The notes beneath the pieces were generated by a model that was given only the letters and a program-made list of their open reading frames with translations, was not told where the DNA came from and searched no databases. From Burkholderiaceae bacterium (GTDB taxonomy: Bacteria > Pseudomonadota > Gammaproteobacteria > Burkholderiales > Burkholderiaceae), in NCBI GenBank assembly GCA_947448415.1, contig CANFMT010000005.1:1-64000 (forward strand): DNA of 64,000 nt, in the 5' to 3' direction. The position numbers and the translations under genes are program-made. Below, piece after piece: positions 26,330 through 36,962 of this stretch (its first letter is position 1; each line of letters starts with the position of its first letter).

Positions 26330-27367
26330 ATGAACTCCACCACAAATGCGCCTGTACCAGCAAAATTGATCCCTAATCTGGGTCTGAAAGGGCGCAACAC
26401 CCTTGGGCTGGATGCCATGGCGGATTTAGCTTACGAAATTAATTCCCCAGCACAAATTCCTGCGGTGATAAGTCAGATCACCGAAAAAAATCTGCCATGG
26501 CGAGTATTGGGTGGCGGTAGCAACGTCATTTTGCCAACTACCCTACCTGGCGCTACCTTGCTCATGAATATCACTGATCAAGTGATTGAATCTGCCGACC
26601 CGGATGCAACTCTTATTTCTGTCGGCGGAGGTGTGGGCTGGCATGAATTTGTCATTTGGACGCTAGAACATGATTTACCCGGTTTAGAAAATCTAGCGCT
26701 CATTCCTGGAACTGTTGGCGCCGCGCCCATCCAAAACATTGGTGCTTATGGCGTTGAAATCGCCGAGTACATTGACCACGTCGAAGCCTTTGATGCCAAG
26801 GCTCATGCCTTTGTCACGCTCTCAAAAGATGAATGTAAGTTTGCATATCGCGATAGCTACTTTAAGCAAAATCCCCAGCGCTTCATCGTGACAAAGGTTG
26901 TTTTTAGAATACCCAAAGCCTGGGAAGCCAGAGTTCACTATGCAGATTTAGCAAAGCAATTTGCCAATAACCCCTACCCGAGTGCCGAAGAAATTTTCCT
27001 AGCAGTTTGCAAGGTTCGCACCCATAAACTTCCTGATCCCAAACGTATTGGAAATGCGGGTAGCTTTTTTCAGAATCCAGTTATCCCCAACGAACAATTT
27101 GAAACCCTTCTCAAGAAGTACCCTGCTTTAGTCTCTTATCCGGATGCACCAGGAAAACGGAAGGTTGCTGCTGGTTGGCTGATTGATCAATGCGGGTTTA
27201 AAGGTCAGCGCATGGGCAATGTTGGCGTTTATGAAAACCAAGCTCTTGTTTTAGTGAACCATGGTGGTGGTACAGCCAAAGACATTCTGGGTCTTGCTAA
27301 ATGCATTCAAGACAAAGTTCGCGAGAAGTTTGGAGTAGGTTTAGATATCGAGCCTAATATTCTTTAG
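26330..27367 (+). CDS. murB: UDP-N-acetylenolpyruvoylglucosamine reductase
   Basis: A 345-residue FAD enzyme of peptidoglycan synthesis. It has LGGGSNV near residues 60-66, the ENLALIPGTVGAAPIQNIGAYG block, RDSYFK with the catalytic area, and GNAGSFFQNP. The absence of a deletion around the middle loop indicates the longer type I form. It converges with xseA, leaving only 14 bases between stops. Confidence 0.95.
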   Translation: MNSTTNAPVPAKLIPNLGLKGRNTLGLDAMADLAYEINSPAQIPAVISQITEKNLPWRVLGGGSNVILPTTLPGATLLMNITDQVIESADPDATLISVGGGVGWHEFVIWTLEHDLPGLENLALIPGTVGAAPIQNIGAYGVEIAEYIDHVEAFDAKAHAFVTLSKDECKFAYRDSYFKQNPQRFIVTKVVFRIPKAWEARVHYADLAKQFANNPYPSAEEIFLAVCKVRTHKLPDPKRIGNAGSFFQNPVIPNEQFETLLKKYPALVSYPDAPGKRKVAAGWLIDQCGFKGQRMGNVGVYENQALVLVNHGGGTAKDILGLAKCIQDKVREKFGVGLDIEPNIL

Positions 27368-27381
27368 CTTGCTACTTTGCT

Positions 27382-28590
27382 TTACTTCATGACTTCTGAG
27401 AGCTTTACTTCTGCTTGTCCTTCAGCTAAACGTACCTGATAGGTATTTTGCGTATTGAGCTCGGTTGGTTTGCGTACTGCATGCAATTCATTATTTTCTT
27501 TATTCAAGATCACCGCATATCCACGTTCTAATGTTCTTTGTGGATTAAGCATCTCAAGCTGAGATTGATAATGTGTTTGATTGCGCTTCCAGTTTTCCAT
27601 GCGCACAAGCCACGCTTGATTAAGTCGCTGTTGCCAGCTGGTGATTTGCTCGCGCATACGATCCGGGTTTGGCAAGGCATGGCTCAAGCGCAAAGCAAGC
27701 TGATCTAAGGTTTGCGCTTCACGCTCAACACGTTGATTGATGCGCTGTAAGAGCGCTTGCATGATGGCATCAAGCTCTTGGAGTAGCTGATCTTTACGTG
27801 GGGCTGCTAGCTCTGCAGCTCCGGTTGGTGTTGGCGCCCTAAGATCCGCAACAAAGTCTGCAATCGTAAAATCGGTTTCATGACCTACACCACTGACGAC
27901 TGGAATACTTGATTGTGCAATTGCGTAAGCGAGTTTTTCATCATTGAAAGCCCAAAGGTCTTCGATACTACCCCCGCCCCGCACTAACAAAATCACATCT
28001 ACTGCTTTTTCTTTTTCAGCTGCTTTCAATGCAGAAATAATTCCAGCTGGCGCATCAGGCCCTTGCACCAAGGTTGGGTAAATCACAATCGGAATATGTG
28101 GTGCGCGTCTTGCCAACGTAGAGAGCACATCTTTTAATGCAGCAGCTTGTGGTGAAGTAATGATGCCAATTGAGCGAGGATGCGTTGGAATATCGCGTTT
28201 ACGTTCTTCATCGAATAAACCTTCTTTTGCAAGCTTAGCTTTGAGCTTTAGAAAGGCTTCATATAAACCACCCATGCCAGCACGATGTAAGGTTTGAACT
28301 GTGAGCTGAATATCACCTCTTGGCACATACATACCCAGATTGGCACTAACTTCCACCAAATCGCCAGATTGCGGCATAAACCCAACTTGGCCATTGCGCC
28401 CGCGGAACATCACACAACGAATCTGACCCTCTTCGTCCTTGAGGGAGAAGTACCAGTGCCCGCTGTCATAGGCTTTGAAGTTAGATATCTCCCCGCTAAC
28501 CCAAACAATATCGAAACGATCGTCCAAAGATGCTGCAATGGCGCGGTTTAGATCGCCAACACCGAGTATTTCCCTTGATATTTCCGACAT
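27382..28590 (-). CDS. xseA: Exodeoxyribonuclease VII large subunit
   Basis: A 402-residue protein with an N-terminal OB fold (VWVSGEISNFK, SGHWYFSLKDEEGQIRCVMFRG) and the central catalytic domain (IGIITSPQAAALKDVL, RGGGSIEDLWAFNDE, PVVSGVGHETDFTIADF). With the small subunit XseB it degrades single-stranded DNA. xseB is not in this window. The divergent spacer toward exbB holds candidate DnaA boxes. Confidence 0.95.
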   Translation of the reverse strand: MSEISREILGVGDLNRAIAASLDDRFDIVWVSGEISNFKAYDSGHWYFSLKDEEGQIRCVMFRGRNGQVGFMPQSGDLVEVSANLGMYVPRGDIQLTVQTLHRAGMGGLYEAFLKLKAKLAKEGLFDEERKRDIPTHPRSIGIITSPQAAALKDVLSTLARRAPHIPIVIYPTLVQGPDAPAGIISALKAAEKEKAVDVILLVRGGGSIEDLWAFNDEKLAYAIAQSSIPVVSGVGHETDFTIADFVADLRAPTPTGAAELAAPRKDQLLQELDAIMQALLQRINQRVEREAQTLDQLALRLSHALPNPDRMREQITSWQQRLNQAWLVRMENWKRNQTHYQSQLEMLNPQRTLERGYAVILNKENNELHAVRKPTELNTQNTYQVRLAEGQAEVKLSEVMK

Positions 28591-28903
28591 TTTTTCTCTT
28601 TTTCCGATAATCCATCTGGCCTAGAGACCAATAAATATCCACAGAAGCATATTCACTCTTAGCCAAACGCACATAAGTAAGTAATTACTGACCCTAAACG
28701 TCTCATAAATCTCACACCATCTCCATAAGTCATTGATTTAAATAAACAAATAAATGATCACTTACCAGGGCATTTGACCCCAAAAAGAGTGATCACATGA
28801 TCAATCAAGGACTTACAAACTCCTGAATAAAAAGTTTTGCACAGAGTTATCCACAGGCTAGCTTTCTGAATGAGGGTTTTAATTCAGCTAAAGTACTGAG
28901 CTT
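28591..28903. other. Intergenic region between xseA and exbB
   Basis: This 313-base divergent region contains a perfect DnaA box TTATCCACA at 28847-28855 and a one-mismatch copy at 28635-28643. It also has an eight-base inverted repeat TGATCACT / AGTGATCA (28755-28762 and 28788-28795). No ORF with start signals or RNA gene is evident. Promoters for both genes should be here, but none has a strong consensus. Confidence 0.5.
28847..28855 (+). promoter_or_regulatory. DnaA-box consensus upstream of exbB
   Basis: TTATCCACA matches the consensus DnaA box exactly. A match would occur about once in two such windows by chance. A second site with one mismatch lies 204 bases upstream in the same spacer. 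Confidence 0.35.
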
Positions 28904-29536
28904 ATGTACACCATCTTACTATCCGCTGGCTGGCCCATTTGGCCCCTACTAATTATCTCCATCATTGGCTTGGCTATTGTTATTGAGCGCAGCTGGTATC
29001 TAAGGCAAATTCATATTTTCCCAAAAAATAGTCTAGAAACTGCCTTTGTTCTTGCAAATCAATTACTCAATCAAAAAACCATTGATCAACAGCACATTCA
29101 AGACCTTGCCCGTATTTCGCCAGCCAGCCCGCTGCTTGCGTGCGTATTAAGCGAAAAAGTAAATGGCAATAGTCCCGAATCTGCTCTAGAGGAATTGCAA
29201 GCCACTGCACAAGCAACTTGGCTCAAGTTAGATCGTTACCTTGGTGCTTTAGCAACAATCGCAACAGTTGCTCCGCTTTTAGGTTTATTCGGCACCGTCG
29301 TCGGCATGATTGAGATCTTTGGCAGCCAGGGTGCAATCAACGGCGCTGCTGGCAGCCCCCAAGAATTAGCTCATGGAATTTCTGTGGCGCTTTACAACAC
29401 AGCATTTGGTTTGCTGATTGCCATTCCTGCACTGGCTGCTTGGCGTGGGCTACGCGCACTAGCAAATCAACGCCAACGTGAGTGCGAAGAATTTACTCGT
29501 CAGTTATTTAAAAAGCTTTACCCAACTGAAGCTTAA
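28904..29536 (+). CDS. exbB: MotA/TolQ/ExbB proton-channel family protein
   Basis: A 210-residue membrane protein with a helix near 10-28 and two later helices around the conserved LGLFGTVVGMIEIFG and HGISVALYNTAFGLLIAIPALAAW. It would form the pentameric proton channel energising outer-membrane processes. The adjacent exbD-like gene is its partner. No tonB is visible here. It heads a run that continues into lpxK and kdsB, so it may be co-expressed with lipopolysaccharide genes. Confidence 0.9.
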   Translation: MYTILLSAGWPIWPLLIISIIGLAIVIERSWYLRQIHIFPKNSLETAFVLANQLLNQKTIDQQHIQDLARISPASPLLACVLSEKVNGNSPESALEELQATAQATWLKLDRYLGALATIATVAPLLGLFGTVVGMIEIFGSQGAINGAAGSPQELAHGISVALYNTAFGLLIAIPALAAWRGLRALANQRQRECEEFTRQLFKKLYPTEA

Positions 29537-29542
29537 TGATCA

Positions 29543-30010
29543 ATGAGTTGGCTAAATACACACCCTAAGTCGAGAAATAGATTCTCTCTAGGAGAAGTGG
29601 CGGTTTCTGCAGAACCAGAAATCAATCTCATTCCCTTTATCGATGTCTTGCTGGTAGTGCTCATTTTTTTAATGATCTCTACCACCTTTACACGCTATCA
29701 AGAATTAGCCATCACCTTACCAACTGCCAATGGCAACGAGAGTCAGGTAGAGGCTAAACAAATTCATATCGCAGTAAGCCGTGATGGTCGTTTTGCTGTG
29801 AACGGCAAAGTAGTTGATCGTTCACAGTTGAGCAATTTATTAATTCAACTGAGCATTCCTAGTGGCGTCAATAAAGACGGCGCTAATACTCTTCAAGTCA
29901 ATATTGATGCGGATGCCAGAGCCCCACATCAAGCAGTCATGAGTGCACTGGAGTCCGCTCGCGACGCAAATCTATCGAATATCGTTTTTAGTAGCCAAAC
30001 AAAGAAGTAG
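29543..30010 (+). CDS. exbD: ExbD/TolR-family protein
   Basis: A 155-residue protein with one N-terminal helix containing the proton-carrying Asp in NLIPFIDVLLVVLIFLM (about residues 28-45), followed by a periplasmic domain ending ALESARDANLSNIVFSSQ. It pairs with the ExbB-like protein six bases upstream. The pair is distinct from the TolQ-TolR pair encoded further along. Confidence 0.92.
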   Translation: MSWLNTHPKSRNRFSLGEVAVSAEPEINLIPFIDVLLVVLIFLMISTTFTRYQELAITLPTANGNESQVEAKQIHIAVSRDGRFAVNGKVVDRSQLSNLLIQLSIPSGVNKDGANTLQVNIDADARAPHQAVMSALESARDANLSNIVFSSQTKK

Positions 30011-30021
30011 ACTTCATTTAT

Positions 30022-31119
30022 ATGTCTTCATCTTTCTTTCGTAAAGCCCCTAAATTTTGGGAAAGACGTGGTCCAACCAGTCTTCTGCTGTGGCCTTTAT
30101 CTTGGATCTATGGTCTCGTATTAAAAGTTCGTAGATTCATTCAAGATTTAGATTTCAGTAAAAAACGGCCAGTACCAGTCCCGATAATTATTGTGGGCAA
30201 TATTCGGGTTGGCGGCACAGGCAAGACCCCAATCGTCATTGCGTTAGCAGAACGTCTATCGCAACTTGGTTGGAAACCAGGAATTATTAGTCGTGGTTAT
30301 GGATCCCGCTCACAAACAACTCCATTACAAGTTCATAGCAACTCCGAGCCTAATTTAGTTGGCGATGAACCAGTGTTAATTGCTAAGAGAACTCATGATC
30401 AATTTCCGATTTGGGTTTTTCCTAAACGCAAGCAAAGTATTCGCGCCCTGTTAAAACGCTCTCCAGAAGTTAACGTCATTATTAGCGACGATGGCTTACA
30501 GCATAGCGGTTTACCTCGCTGGCCTGCGCGCGAAGGCGGACGTGATATCGAGTTTGTGGTTCGTGATGGACGTGGTGAAGGCAATCGCTTTTTATTGCCG
30601 GCTGGCCCCTTACGTGAGTCAGTTTCACGCGATCGAGATGCCACCCTACTTACCGAATCAAACACAGATAAAAGTGTGGCTCAACATAACAGCATTACCG
30701 ATCAATACTTCTTAGGTAGAAGAGCATTCTCTTTAGTAGGTCATTTAGATAATGCCTACCAACTAACTAACCCTGAGAACACCCTGACTCTTGCAGATAT
30801 TGCCCAAACCTACTTGCCAAATAAAATTACCGCAGTAGCTGCGCTTGGTAATCCTCAGCGCTTTTTTTCCGACCTACAAAATGAAGGGGTAGTTGGCAAA
30901 ACAATTGCTCTTCCTGATCACGCTACTTATACCCCTCAGTTTTTTTCTGATATCAATGCGCAGTGTATTTTGATTACCGAGAAAGATGCCGTGAAATGCG
31001 CTGGAATAGTGGATGACCGAGTTTGGGTAGTCCCGATGTCCTTAAATCTGCCAGACAATTTGATGGAGTGGCTGCAATCCATCCTAGAAAGACCAGATCC
31101 TTATCGCTACAACCTATAA
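30022..31119 (+). CDS. lpxK: Tetraacyldisaccharide 4'-kinase
   Basis: A 365-residue membrane-associated kinase with Walker A GGTGKTP at 64-70, preceded by VGNIRV, then ISRGYGS and ISDDGLQH. It phosphorylates the 4' position of the lipid A precursor on the inner membrane. It lies 11 bases after exbD and 67 before the Trm112-family gene. Confidence 0.95.
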   Translation: MSSSFFRKAPKFWERRGPTSLLLWPLSWIYGLVLKVRRFIQDLDFSKKRPVPVPIIIVGNIRVGGTGKTPIVIALAERLSQLGWKPGIISRGYGSRSQTTPLQVHSNSEPNLVGDEPVLIAKRTHDQFPIWVFPKRKQSIRALLKRSPEVNVIISDDGLQHSGLPRWPAREGGRDIEFVVRDGRGEGNRFLLPAGPLRESVSRDRDATLLTESNTDKSVAQHNSITDQYFLGRRAFSLVGHLDNAYQLTNPENTLTLADIAQTYLPNKITAVAALGNPQRFFSDLQNEGVVGKTIALPDHATYTPQFFSDINAQCILITEKDAVKCAGIVDDRVWVVPMSLNLPDNLMEWLQSILERPDPYRYNL

Positions 31120-31186
31120 ACCTTGTTTAATAGCGCTAAACTTACAGTACCAGTTACTAGACACACATTGCCAACAATAGAGAACC

Positions 31187-31366
31187 ATGGATAAACGTTT
31201 ACTTGAAATTTTGGTTTGCCCTTTATGCAAAAGTCCTTTGCATTTAGACGCCGAAAAACATGAGCTCATTTGCAGAGCGGATCGCTTGGCCTACACAATT
31301 CGTGATGATGTTCCCGTTATGTTGGTAGATGAAGCAAGAAAACTCAACGCTGACGAAGTGCTTTAA
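31187..31366 (+). CDS. Trm112/YcaR-family small protein
   Basis: A 59-residue protein starting [18 protein letters not shown] with the CPxC pair, then [21 protein letters not shown], as in the YcaR/Trm112 family. Homologs lie between lpxK and kdsB in many proteobacteria, as here. The CPLC and later single Cys suggest a degenerate zinc-ribbon. The exact role is not established. Confidence 0.92.
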   Translation: MDKRLLEILVCPLCKSPLHLDAEKHELICRADRLAYTIRDDVPVMLVDEARKLNADEVL

Positions 31367-31387
31367 TTCACTCTTCATTCATCTTTA

Positions 31388-32161
31388 ATGAACTCTAGCG
31401 CCACATCTAAGCAAGCACCAGATTTTCTGGTGGTGATCCCAGCTAGACTTGGCTCAACCAGACTGCCACGCAAACCCTTAGCTGATATTGGCGGTAAACC
31501 GATGGTGATTCGCGTAGCAGAGCGAGCCCAACAATCTCTTGCTCAAAGTGTTGTGGTAGCTACTGACTCACCTGAGATACAAGCAGCCTGCGATGAACAT
31601 CGCATTGAGTGCTTACTTACCAGCGCCGAACATCTGACTGGCACAGATCGTATTGCTGAAGTTGCGCAATTACTCAAACTTCCCGCTAATGCCTTAGTAG
31701 TGAATGTGCAAGGTGACGAACCACTTATTCCGCCAGAACTGATTGATCAGGTTGCACAAACCTTAGCAGATCATCCGCAATGCGCCATTTCTACTGTGGC
31801 CGTTACGATCACCGATCAAGCAGAGATTACCAATCCAAATGTAGTCAAAGTTGTTCTCAATCGCATGGGAGAGGCACTCTACTTTTCTCGAGCTCCAATC
31901 CCATTTGCGAGGGATGAGCAGATAAAACAAAAAATAGAACATCTACGACATTTAGGCATTTATGCCTATCGAGCAGACTTTTTGCAGGCCTACACTCGCT
32001 TGGAGCCAGCGCCTCCAGAGCAGGCTGAAGCTTTAGAGCAACTTCGTGCCCTCTGGCATGGCTATCGCATTGCAGTTCATACCACCTTAGAAACGCCACC
32101 TGCCGGTGTAGATACCCCTGAAGACCTAGAGCGAGTAAGAGGGCTAATAGGCAAGATCTAG
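31388..32161 (+). CDS. kdsB: 3-deoxy-manno-octulosonate cytidylyltransferase
   Basis: The 257-residue nucleotidyltransferase has VIPARLGSTRLPRKPL near residues 15-30, VQGDEPLIPP, and KVVLNRMGEALYFSRAPIPF. It activates Kdo as CMP-Kdo for the lipopolysaccharide inner core. It follows lpxK and the Trm112-family gene in a conserved order, with 21 bases to the preceding stop. Confidence 0.95.
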   Translation: MNSSATSKQAPDFLVVIPARLGSTRLPRKPLADIGGKPMVIRVAERAQQSLAQSVVVATDSPEIQAACDEHRIECLLTSAEHLTGTDRIAEVAQLLKLPANALVVNVQGDEPLIPPELIDQVAQTLADHPQCAISTVAVTITDQAEITNPNVVKVVLNRMGEALYFSRAPIPFARDEQIKQKIEHLRHLGIYAYRADFLQAYTRLEPAPPEQAEALEQLRALWHGYRIAVHTTLETPPAGVDTPEDLERVRGLIGKI

Positions 32162-32212
32162 GAAAGCCCTCAAAATCCAGAGATTATTGAGATTTCTCGG
32201 GGATAATCCTAG

Positions 32213-32941
<729 letters not shown>

Positions 32942-32959
32942 TCTAACTTCTTCTCAACT

Positions 32960-32987
32960 AAAAAGGACTGCATGCAGTCCTTTTTTT
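32960..32987. terminator. Bidirectional terminator between adk and galE
   Basis: GGACTGCA pairs perfectly with TGCAGTCC, flanked by A5 on the left and T7 on the right. It lies 19 bases past the adk stop and four bases from the convergent galE stop, so it can serve both. Confidence 0.88.
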
Positions 32988-32990
32988 GAT

Positions 32991-34004
32991 CTAAGAATAT
33001 CCCTGTGGGTTTTGCTGTTGCCAGCGCCAAGTATCGGCACACATGCGATCAATCCCCAGCTTAGCCTCCCAACCTAAAACTTTTTTTGCGAGTGCCGGAT
33101 CAGCATAATATTCCGGTAAATCTCCTGGTCGACGCCCAATAATTTCATAAGGAATTTTCTTCCCTGATGCCTTTTCAAATGCATGAACCATATCTAATAC
33201 GCTATAAGGGTGACCAGTTCCGAGATTGACTGTAATCAAAGAATTGTTTTCGCTTAATGAATGCAATGCCGCCAAATGACCAGCACCCAAATCCTCAACG
33301 TGAATATAGTCTCGAAGACCCGTACCGTCGGGCGTTGAATAATCACCGCCATAAATCATTAACTTCTCACGCGTGCCAACCGCCACCTGAGAGATAAAGG
33401 GCATCAAGTTATTTGGAACGCCAAAAGGATGCTCGCCAATATCGCCAGATTCATGGGCCCCAACAGGGTTGAAATAACGCAGTAATGCAATTTGCATTTC
33501 GGGATTAGCCTTTTTGAGATCACGCAAAATATCCTCAACCATTAACTTGGTTCTGCCATAGGTATTCATCGGTGATAAAGGGGTGCTCTCTTGATAACAA
33601 GCGTAACCAGGATCACCGTATACCGTAGCTGAGGAGGAGAAAATTAACGTATGAATGCGCGCTCTAATCATTTCCTCGAACAACACAATACTTCCAGCAA
33701 CATTGTTATCGAAGTACTTCAATGGCTGTTCTTCTGACTCACCAACAGCCTTTAAGCCTGCAAAATGAATGACTGAATTACATGAATGGCGTTCAAAGAT
33801 TGATCTTAGAAGAGCCCGATCCCTAATATCGCCTTCAAAAAATTGCAGACTTTTACCGCTTAACTTTTCTATGCGCCCAACAACCTCCTTGCTGCTATTA
33901 GAGAGGTTATCCAAAACGAGGACCTCCATGCCGGCGCTTAACAATTTAACCACAGTGTGTGAACCAATATAGCCAGTCCCGCCGGTAACCAATACTTTAT
34001 TCAT
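32991..34004 (-). CDS. galE: UDP-glucose 4-epimerase
   Basis: A 337-residue extended SDR with TGGTGYIGSHT at 7-17, SSSATVYG and Y150-area NTYGRTKLMVE with the catalytic Tyr and Lys, then GIGEHPFGVPNNLMPF (here GDIGEHPFG). It interconverts UDP-glucose and UDP-galactose for glycans. It has its own position between adk and nrdR, away from the sugar islands. It shares the adk terminator. Confidence 0.94.
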   Translation of the reverse strand: MNKVLVTGGTGYIGSHTVVKLLSAGMEVLVLDNLSNSSKEVVGRIEKLSGKSLQFFEGDIRDRALLRSIFERHSCNSVIHFAGLKAVGESEEQPLKYFDNNVAGSIVLFEEMIRARIHTLIFSSSATVYGDPGYACYQESTPLSPMNTYGRTKLMVEDILRDLKKANPEMQIALLRYFNPVGAHESGDIGEHPFGVPNNLMPFISQVAVGTREKLMIYGGDYSTPDGTGLRDYIHVEDLGAGHLAALHSLSENNSLITVNLGTGHPYSVLDMVHAFEKASGKKIPYEIIGRRPGDLPEYYADPALAKKVLGWEAKLGIDRMCADTWRWQQQNPQGYS

Positions 34005-34050
34005 TATTCTTTTAGTCTTTATTGGGTAGCTTTTGATTGGTTATGACAAA

Positions 34051-34497
34051 CTATTTAAGCTCTTTTAAAGCGCTTTCAAAAGATTCAATGTCTGCAAAAC
34101 TTCTATAGACAGAGGCAAAACGAATGTAAGCGACTTTATCTAGACGCTTAAGTTCTCGCATAACCAGCTCGCCAACACGTTCGCTTGGGATTTCTTTTTC
34201 GCCCAGGCTAAGAAGTTTTTCTTCAATACGTGCGATAGCCTCATCGACAGAGTCAGAAGAAACGGGACGTTTTCTGAGGGCCAGCTTGATTGAGCTAGCT
34301 AACTTGTCGTGACTGTACTCAACTCGGCTACCGTTCTTTTTAACGATTGCTGGTAAAACCAGTTCAACACGCTCGTAAGTAGTAAATCGCTTATCGCACT
34401 TAGAGCAACGGCGACGGCGACGAATAGTATCGCCTTCATCAGACACCCGGGTATCTAAAACCTGGGTGTCATCGTTATGGCAAAAAGGGCAGCGCAA
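34051..34497 (-). CDS. nrdR: Transcriptional repressor NrdR
   Basis: A 148-residue protein with the zinc ribbon [17 protein letters not shown]...[12 protein letters not shown] and an ATP-cone domain ([15 protein letters not shown]). NrdR represses ribonucleotide reductase genes. It lies 27 bases downstream of glyA on the same strand, an order common in betaproteobacteria. Confidence 0.96.
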   Translation of the reverse strand: MRCPFCHNDDTQVLDTRVSDEGDTIRRRRRCSKCDKRFTTYERVELVLPAIVKKNGSRVEYSHDKLASSIKLALRKRPVSSDSVDEAIARIEEKLLSLGEKEIPSERVGELVMRELKRLDKVAYIRFASVYRSFADIESFESALKELK

Positions 34498-34524
34498 AGA
34501 TGTTTCTCGCTTTTACTAAGTAAC

Positions 34525-35769
34525 TTATCCGTAAACCGGGAAACGCTTGGTCAATTCAGAAACTTGAGCGCGTACTTTTGCAATGTTATCCGCATCATTT
34601 GGATTATCCAAAACATCAGCAATAAAGTTACCCACCTGTCTTGCTTCAGCTTCTTTAAACCCACGCGTGGTCATCGCTGGTGAACCCAAACGAATACCGC
34701 TAGTTACCATTGGTTTTTCAGGATCATTTGGGATGCCATTCTTATTACAAGTAATATGCGCCTCACCCAAAACTCGCTCAGCTTCTTTACCAGTCATTTT
34801 CTTGGCACGCAGATCAACCAACATTACATGTGAATCCGTACCACCAGAAACAATACGCAAGCCACGCGCAATGAGAGTCTCAGCCAATGCTTTCGCATTA
34901 GCAATAACTTGTTTTTGATAATCTTTAAAGCCTGGCTCTGCCGCTTCTTTAAATGCAACTGCTTTTGCAGCAATCACGTGCATCAATGGACCACCCTGTA
35001 AGCCAGGAAATACCGCCGAGTTAATGGCCTTCTCGTGCTCAGCCTTCATCAAGATGATGCCGCCACGGGGACCACGTAAACTCTTATGAGTTGTAGAAGT
35101 GACAATGTCTGCATGTGGTACTGGGTTTGGATAAACTCCAGCAGCAATCAAACCAGAGTAATGCGCCATGTCCACCATAAAAATTGCACCCACTTCTTTG
35201 GCTAACTTACCAATACGCTCCCAATCGATTACGAGAGAGTAGGCAGACGCACCAGCAATAATCAATTTAGGCTTGTGCTCACGTGCCAAGCGCTCCATTT
35301 GCTCATAATCGATCGCTTCATTTTTATCGAGGCCATAGGAAATAGGGTTGAACCATTTACCGCTCATATTCAGAGCCATGCCATGAGTTAAGTGACCACC
35401 CTCAGCCAAGCTCATGCCCATAAAGGTATCGCCTGGCTTTAAGAAGGCTAAGAACACAGCTTGATTAGCGGATGCGCCGCAATGCGGTTGCACGTTAGCG
35501 GCTTCAGCACCATAAAGCGCTTTTACACGATCAATCGCCAGTTGCTCAGCAACGTCCACAAACTCACAACCACCGTAATAACGCTTGCCTGGATAGCCTT
35601 CAGCGTACTTATTGGTTAACTGAGAGCCCTGTGCCTGCATTACTGCTGGCGAAGCATAGTTTTCAGAAGCTATCAGCTCAATATGATCTTCCTGACGTTT
35701 ATTTTCGTTCTGAATGGCTTCCCACAACTGCGGGTCGGTTTTAGCTAAATTGTTTTGACGGTCAAACAT
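34525..35769 (-). CDS. glyA: Serine hydroxymethyltransferase
   Basis: The 414-residue PLP enzyme has [13 protein letters not shown] near the start, [12 protein letters not shown], and the PLP lysine in [15 protein letters not shown]. It interconverts serine and glycine with tetrahydrofolate. It is divergent from tolQ across 76 bases. A small inverted repeat CTAAGT / ACTTAG (35797-35802 and 35809-35814) lies in that spacer next to a TAAAAT. Confidence 0.97.
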   Translation of the reverse strand: MFDRQNNLAKTDPQLWEAIQNENKRQEDHIELIASENYASPAVMQAQGSQLTNKYAEGYPGKRYYGGCEFVDVAEQLAIDRVKALYGAEAANVQPHCGASANQAVFLAFLKPGDTFMGMSLAEGGHLTHGMALNMSGKWFNPISYGLDKNEAIDYEQMERLAREHKPKLIIAGASAYSLVIDWERIGKLAKEVGAIFMVDMAHYSGLIAAGVYPNPVPHADIVTSTTHKSLRGPRGGIILMKAEHEKAINSAVFPGLQGGPLMHVIAAKAVAFKEAAEPGFKDYQKQVIANAKALAETLIARGLRIVSGGTDSHVMLVDLRAKKMTGKEAERVLGEAHITCNKNGIPNDPEKPMVTSGIRLGSPAMTTRGFKEAEARQVGNFIADVLDNPNDADNIAKVRAQVSELTKRFPVYG

Positions 35770-35845
35770 GGTAATAATCCTGAATAAGTTGGATTGCTAA
35801 GTGAATTAACTTAGTAAAATCAACCTACATCATACAAAATCCACC

Positions 35846-36502
35846 ATGACCACTACACAAGACCTCTCATTTCTCTCCCTAGTCCTTAATGCCAGCCTAT
35901 TAGTACAGTTGGTAATGTTGTTATTACTAGGCATGTCAGTTGCTTCCTGGACCATTATTTTTAAGAAAACTGCCGTATTGCGTGGGGTTAGGCAGGATAC
36001 AGAACGCTTTGAGCGCGACTTCTGGTCTGGCGGCGACCTCAATACCCTCCTAGAGTCAGCCCAGCGCAATACCCGCAGCGATGCTGTTTTAGAGCATATT
36101 TTTGAAGCAGGCATGCAGGAATTCATGAAAGTTCGTGAAATCGATGCCGCGCGTCGGGCCATGAAAGCCACCTACCAACGCGAAATGGATGCCTTAGAGG
36201 CTAATTTGCCGTTCCTAGCATCAGTTGGCTCAGTTTCTCCTTACATTGGCCTGTTTGGTACCGTTTGGGGCATCATGCACTCCTTCCGCGGCTTGGCTAA
36301 CGTCCAGAATGCCACCCTTTCTGCAGTAGCCCCTGGCATTGCAGAGGCGCTAATCGCGACTGCCATTGGTTTGTTTGCAGCGATTCCAGCGGTAGTTGCT
36401 TACAACCGCGCAGCGACCGATGTTGATCGCCTCTCGATTCGTTTTGAAACCTTCATCGAAGAATTCACCAACATCTTGCAACGTCAAACTTCAGGACGCT
36501 AA
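35846..36502 (+). CDS. tolQ: Tol-Pal system protein TolQ
   Basis: A 218-residue inner-membrane proton-channel subunit with helices near 15-37, 130-160 and 170-190. The conserved blocks are SVGSVSPYIGLFGTVWGIMHSF and APGIAEALIATAIGLFAAIPAVVAYN. It starts the operon tolQ-tolR-tolA-tolB-pal-cpoB, which keeps the outer membrane attached during division. Confidence 0.96.
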   Translation: MTTTQDLSFLSLVLNASLLVQLVMLLLLGMSVASWTIIFKKTAVLRGVRQDTERFERDFWSGGDLNTLLESAQRNTRSDAVLEHIFEAGMQEFMKVREIDAARRAMKATYQREMDALEANLPFLASVGSVSPYIGLFGTVWGIMHSFRGLANVQNATLSAVAPGIAEALIATAIGLFAAIPAVVAYNRAATDVDRLSIRFETFIEEFTNILQRQTSGR

Positions 36503-36513
36503 GCGAATACGTT

Positions 36514-36933
36514 ATGGCCGGATCTTCTTTGCGCAAAAATAAACGTCGGGCAATGGCCGACATCAATGTGGTTCCTTACATCGATGTAATGTTGGTGTTG
36601 CTCGTAATCTTCATGGTTACAGCACCGATGGTAAATCCCGGTGTTGTGAATTTACCTACCGTTGGTGGCGCCAAAGTGCAATCCTTACCGCCCATCTTTT
36701 TAACAATCGATGCCAATGAGAATGTCATCGTTCGTAAAGATGGCGATCCAGTGCAAACACTCAATAAATTTGAGCTAGGCGCTTTCGCAAGATCACAAGC
36801 AGAAAAGTCTGCTGATCAACCAATGGTCATCGCTGCCGACAAATCCATTAAGTACGAAACAGTGATGGAAGTGATGTCCAAGCTCAAAGAAAATGGTGTT
36901 AAGCGTGTTGGCCTTGCGGTCAAGACCCAATAA
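36514..36933 (+). CDS. tolR: Tol-Pal system protein TolR
   Basis: A 139-residue protein with one N-terminal helix holding the functional Asp in INVVPYIDVMLVLLVIFMV, then a periplasmic domain ending in VGLAVKTQ. It partners TolQ. Eleven bases separate it from tolQ. Confidence 0.96.
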   Translation: MAGSSLRKNKRRAMADINVVPYIDVMLVLLVIFMVTAPMVNPGVVNLPTVGGAKVQSLPPIFLTIDANENVIVRKDGDPVQTLNKFELGAFARSQAEKSADQPMVIAADKSIKYETVMEVMSKLKENGVKRVGLAVKTQ

Positions 36934-36962
36934 GGGCTTCAGGGAATCACACTGACTTGCCC

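Noticed and set aside
35830..36171. Open frame antisense to the start of tolQ
   Set aside because: It lies wholly over tolQ and its promoter region and has no family features; it is a mirror of the real gene.
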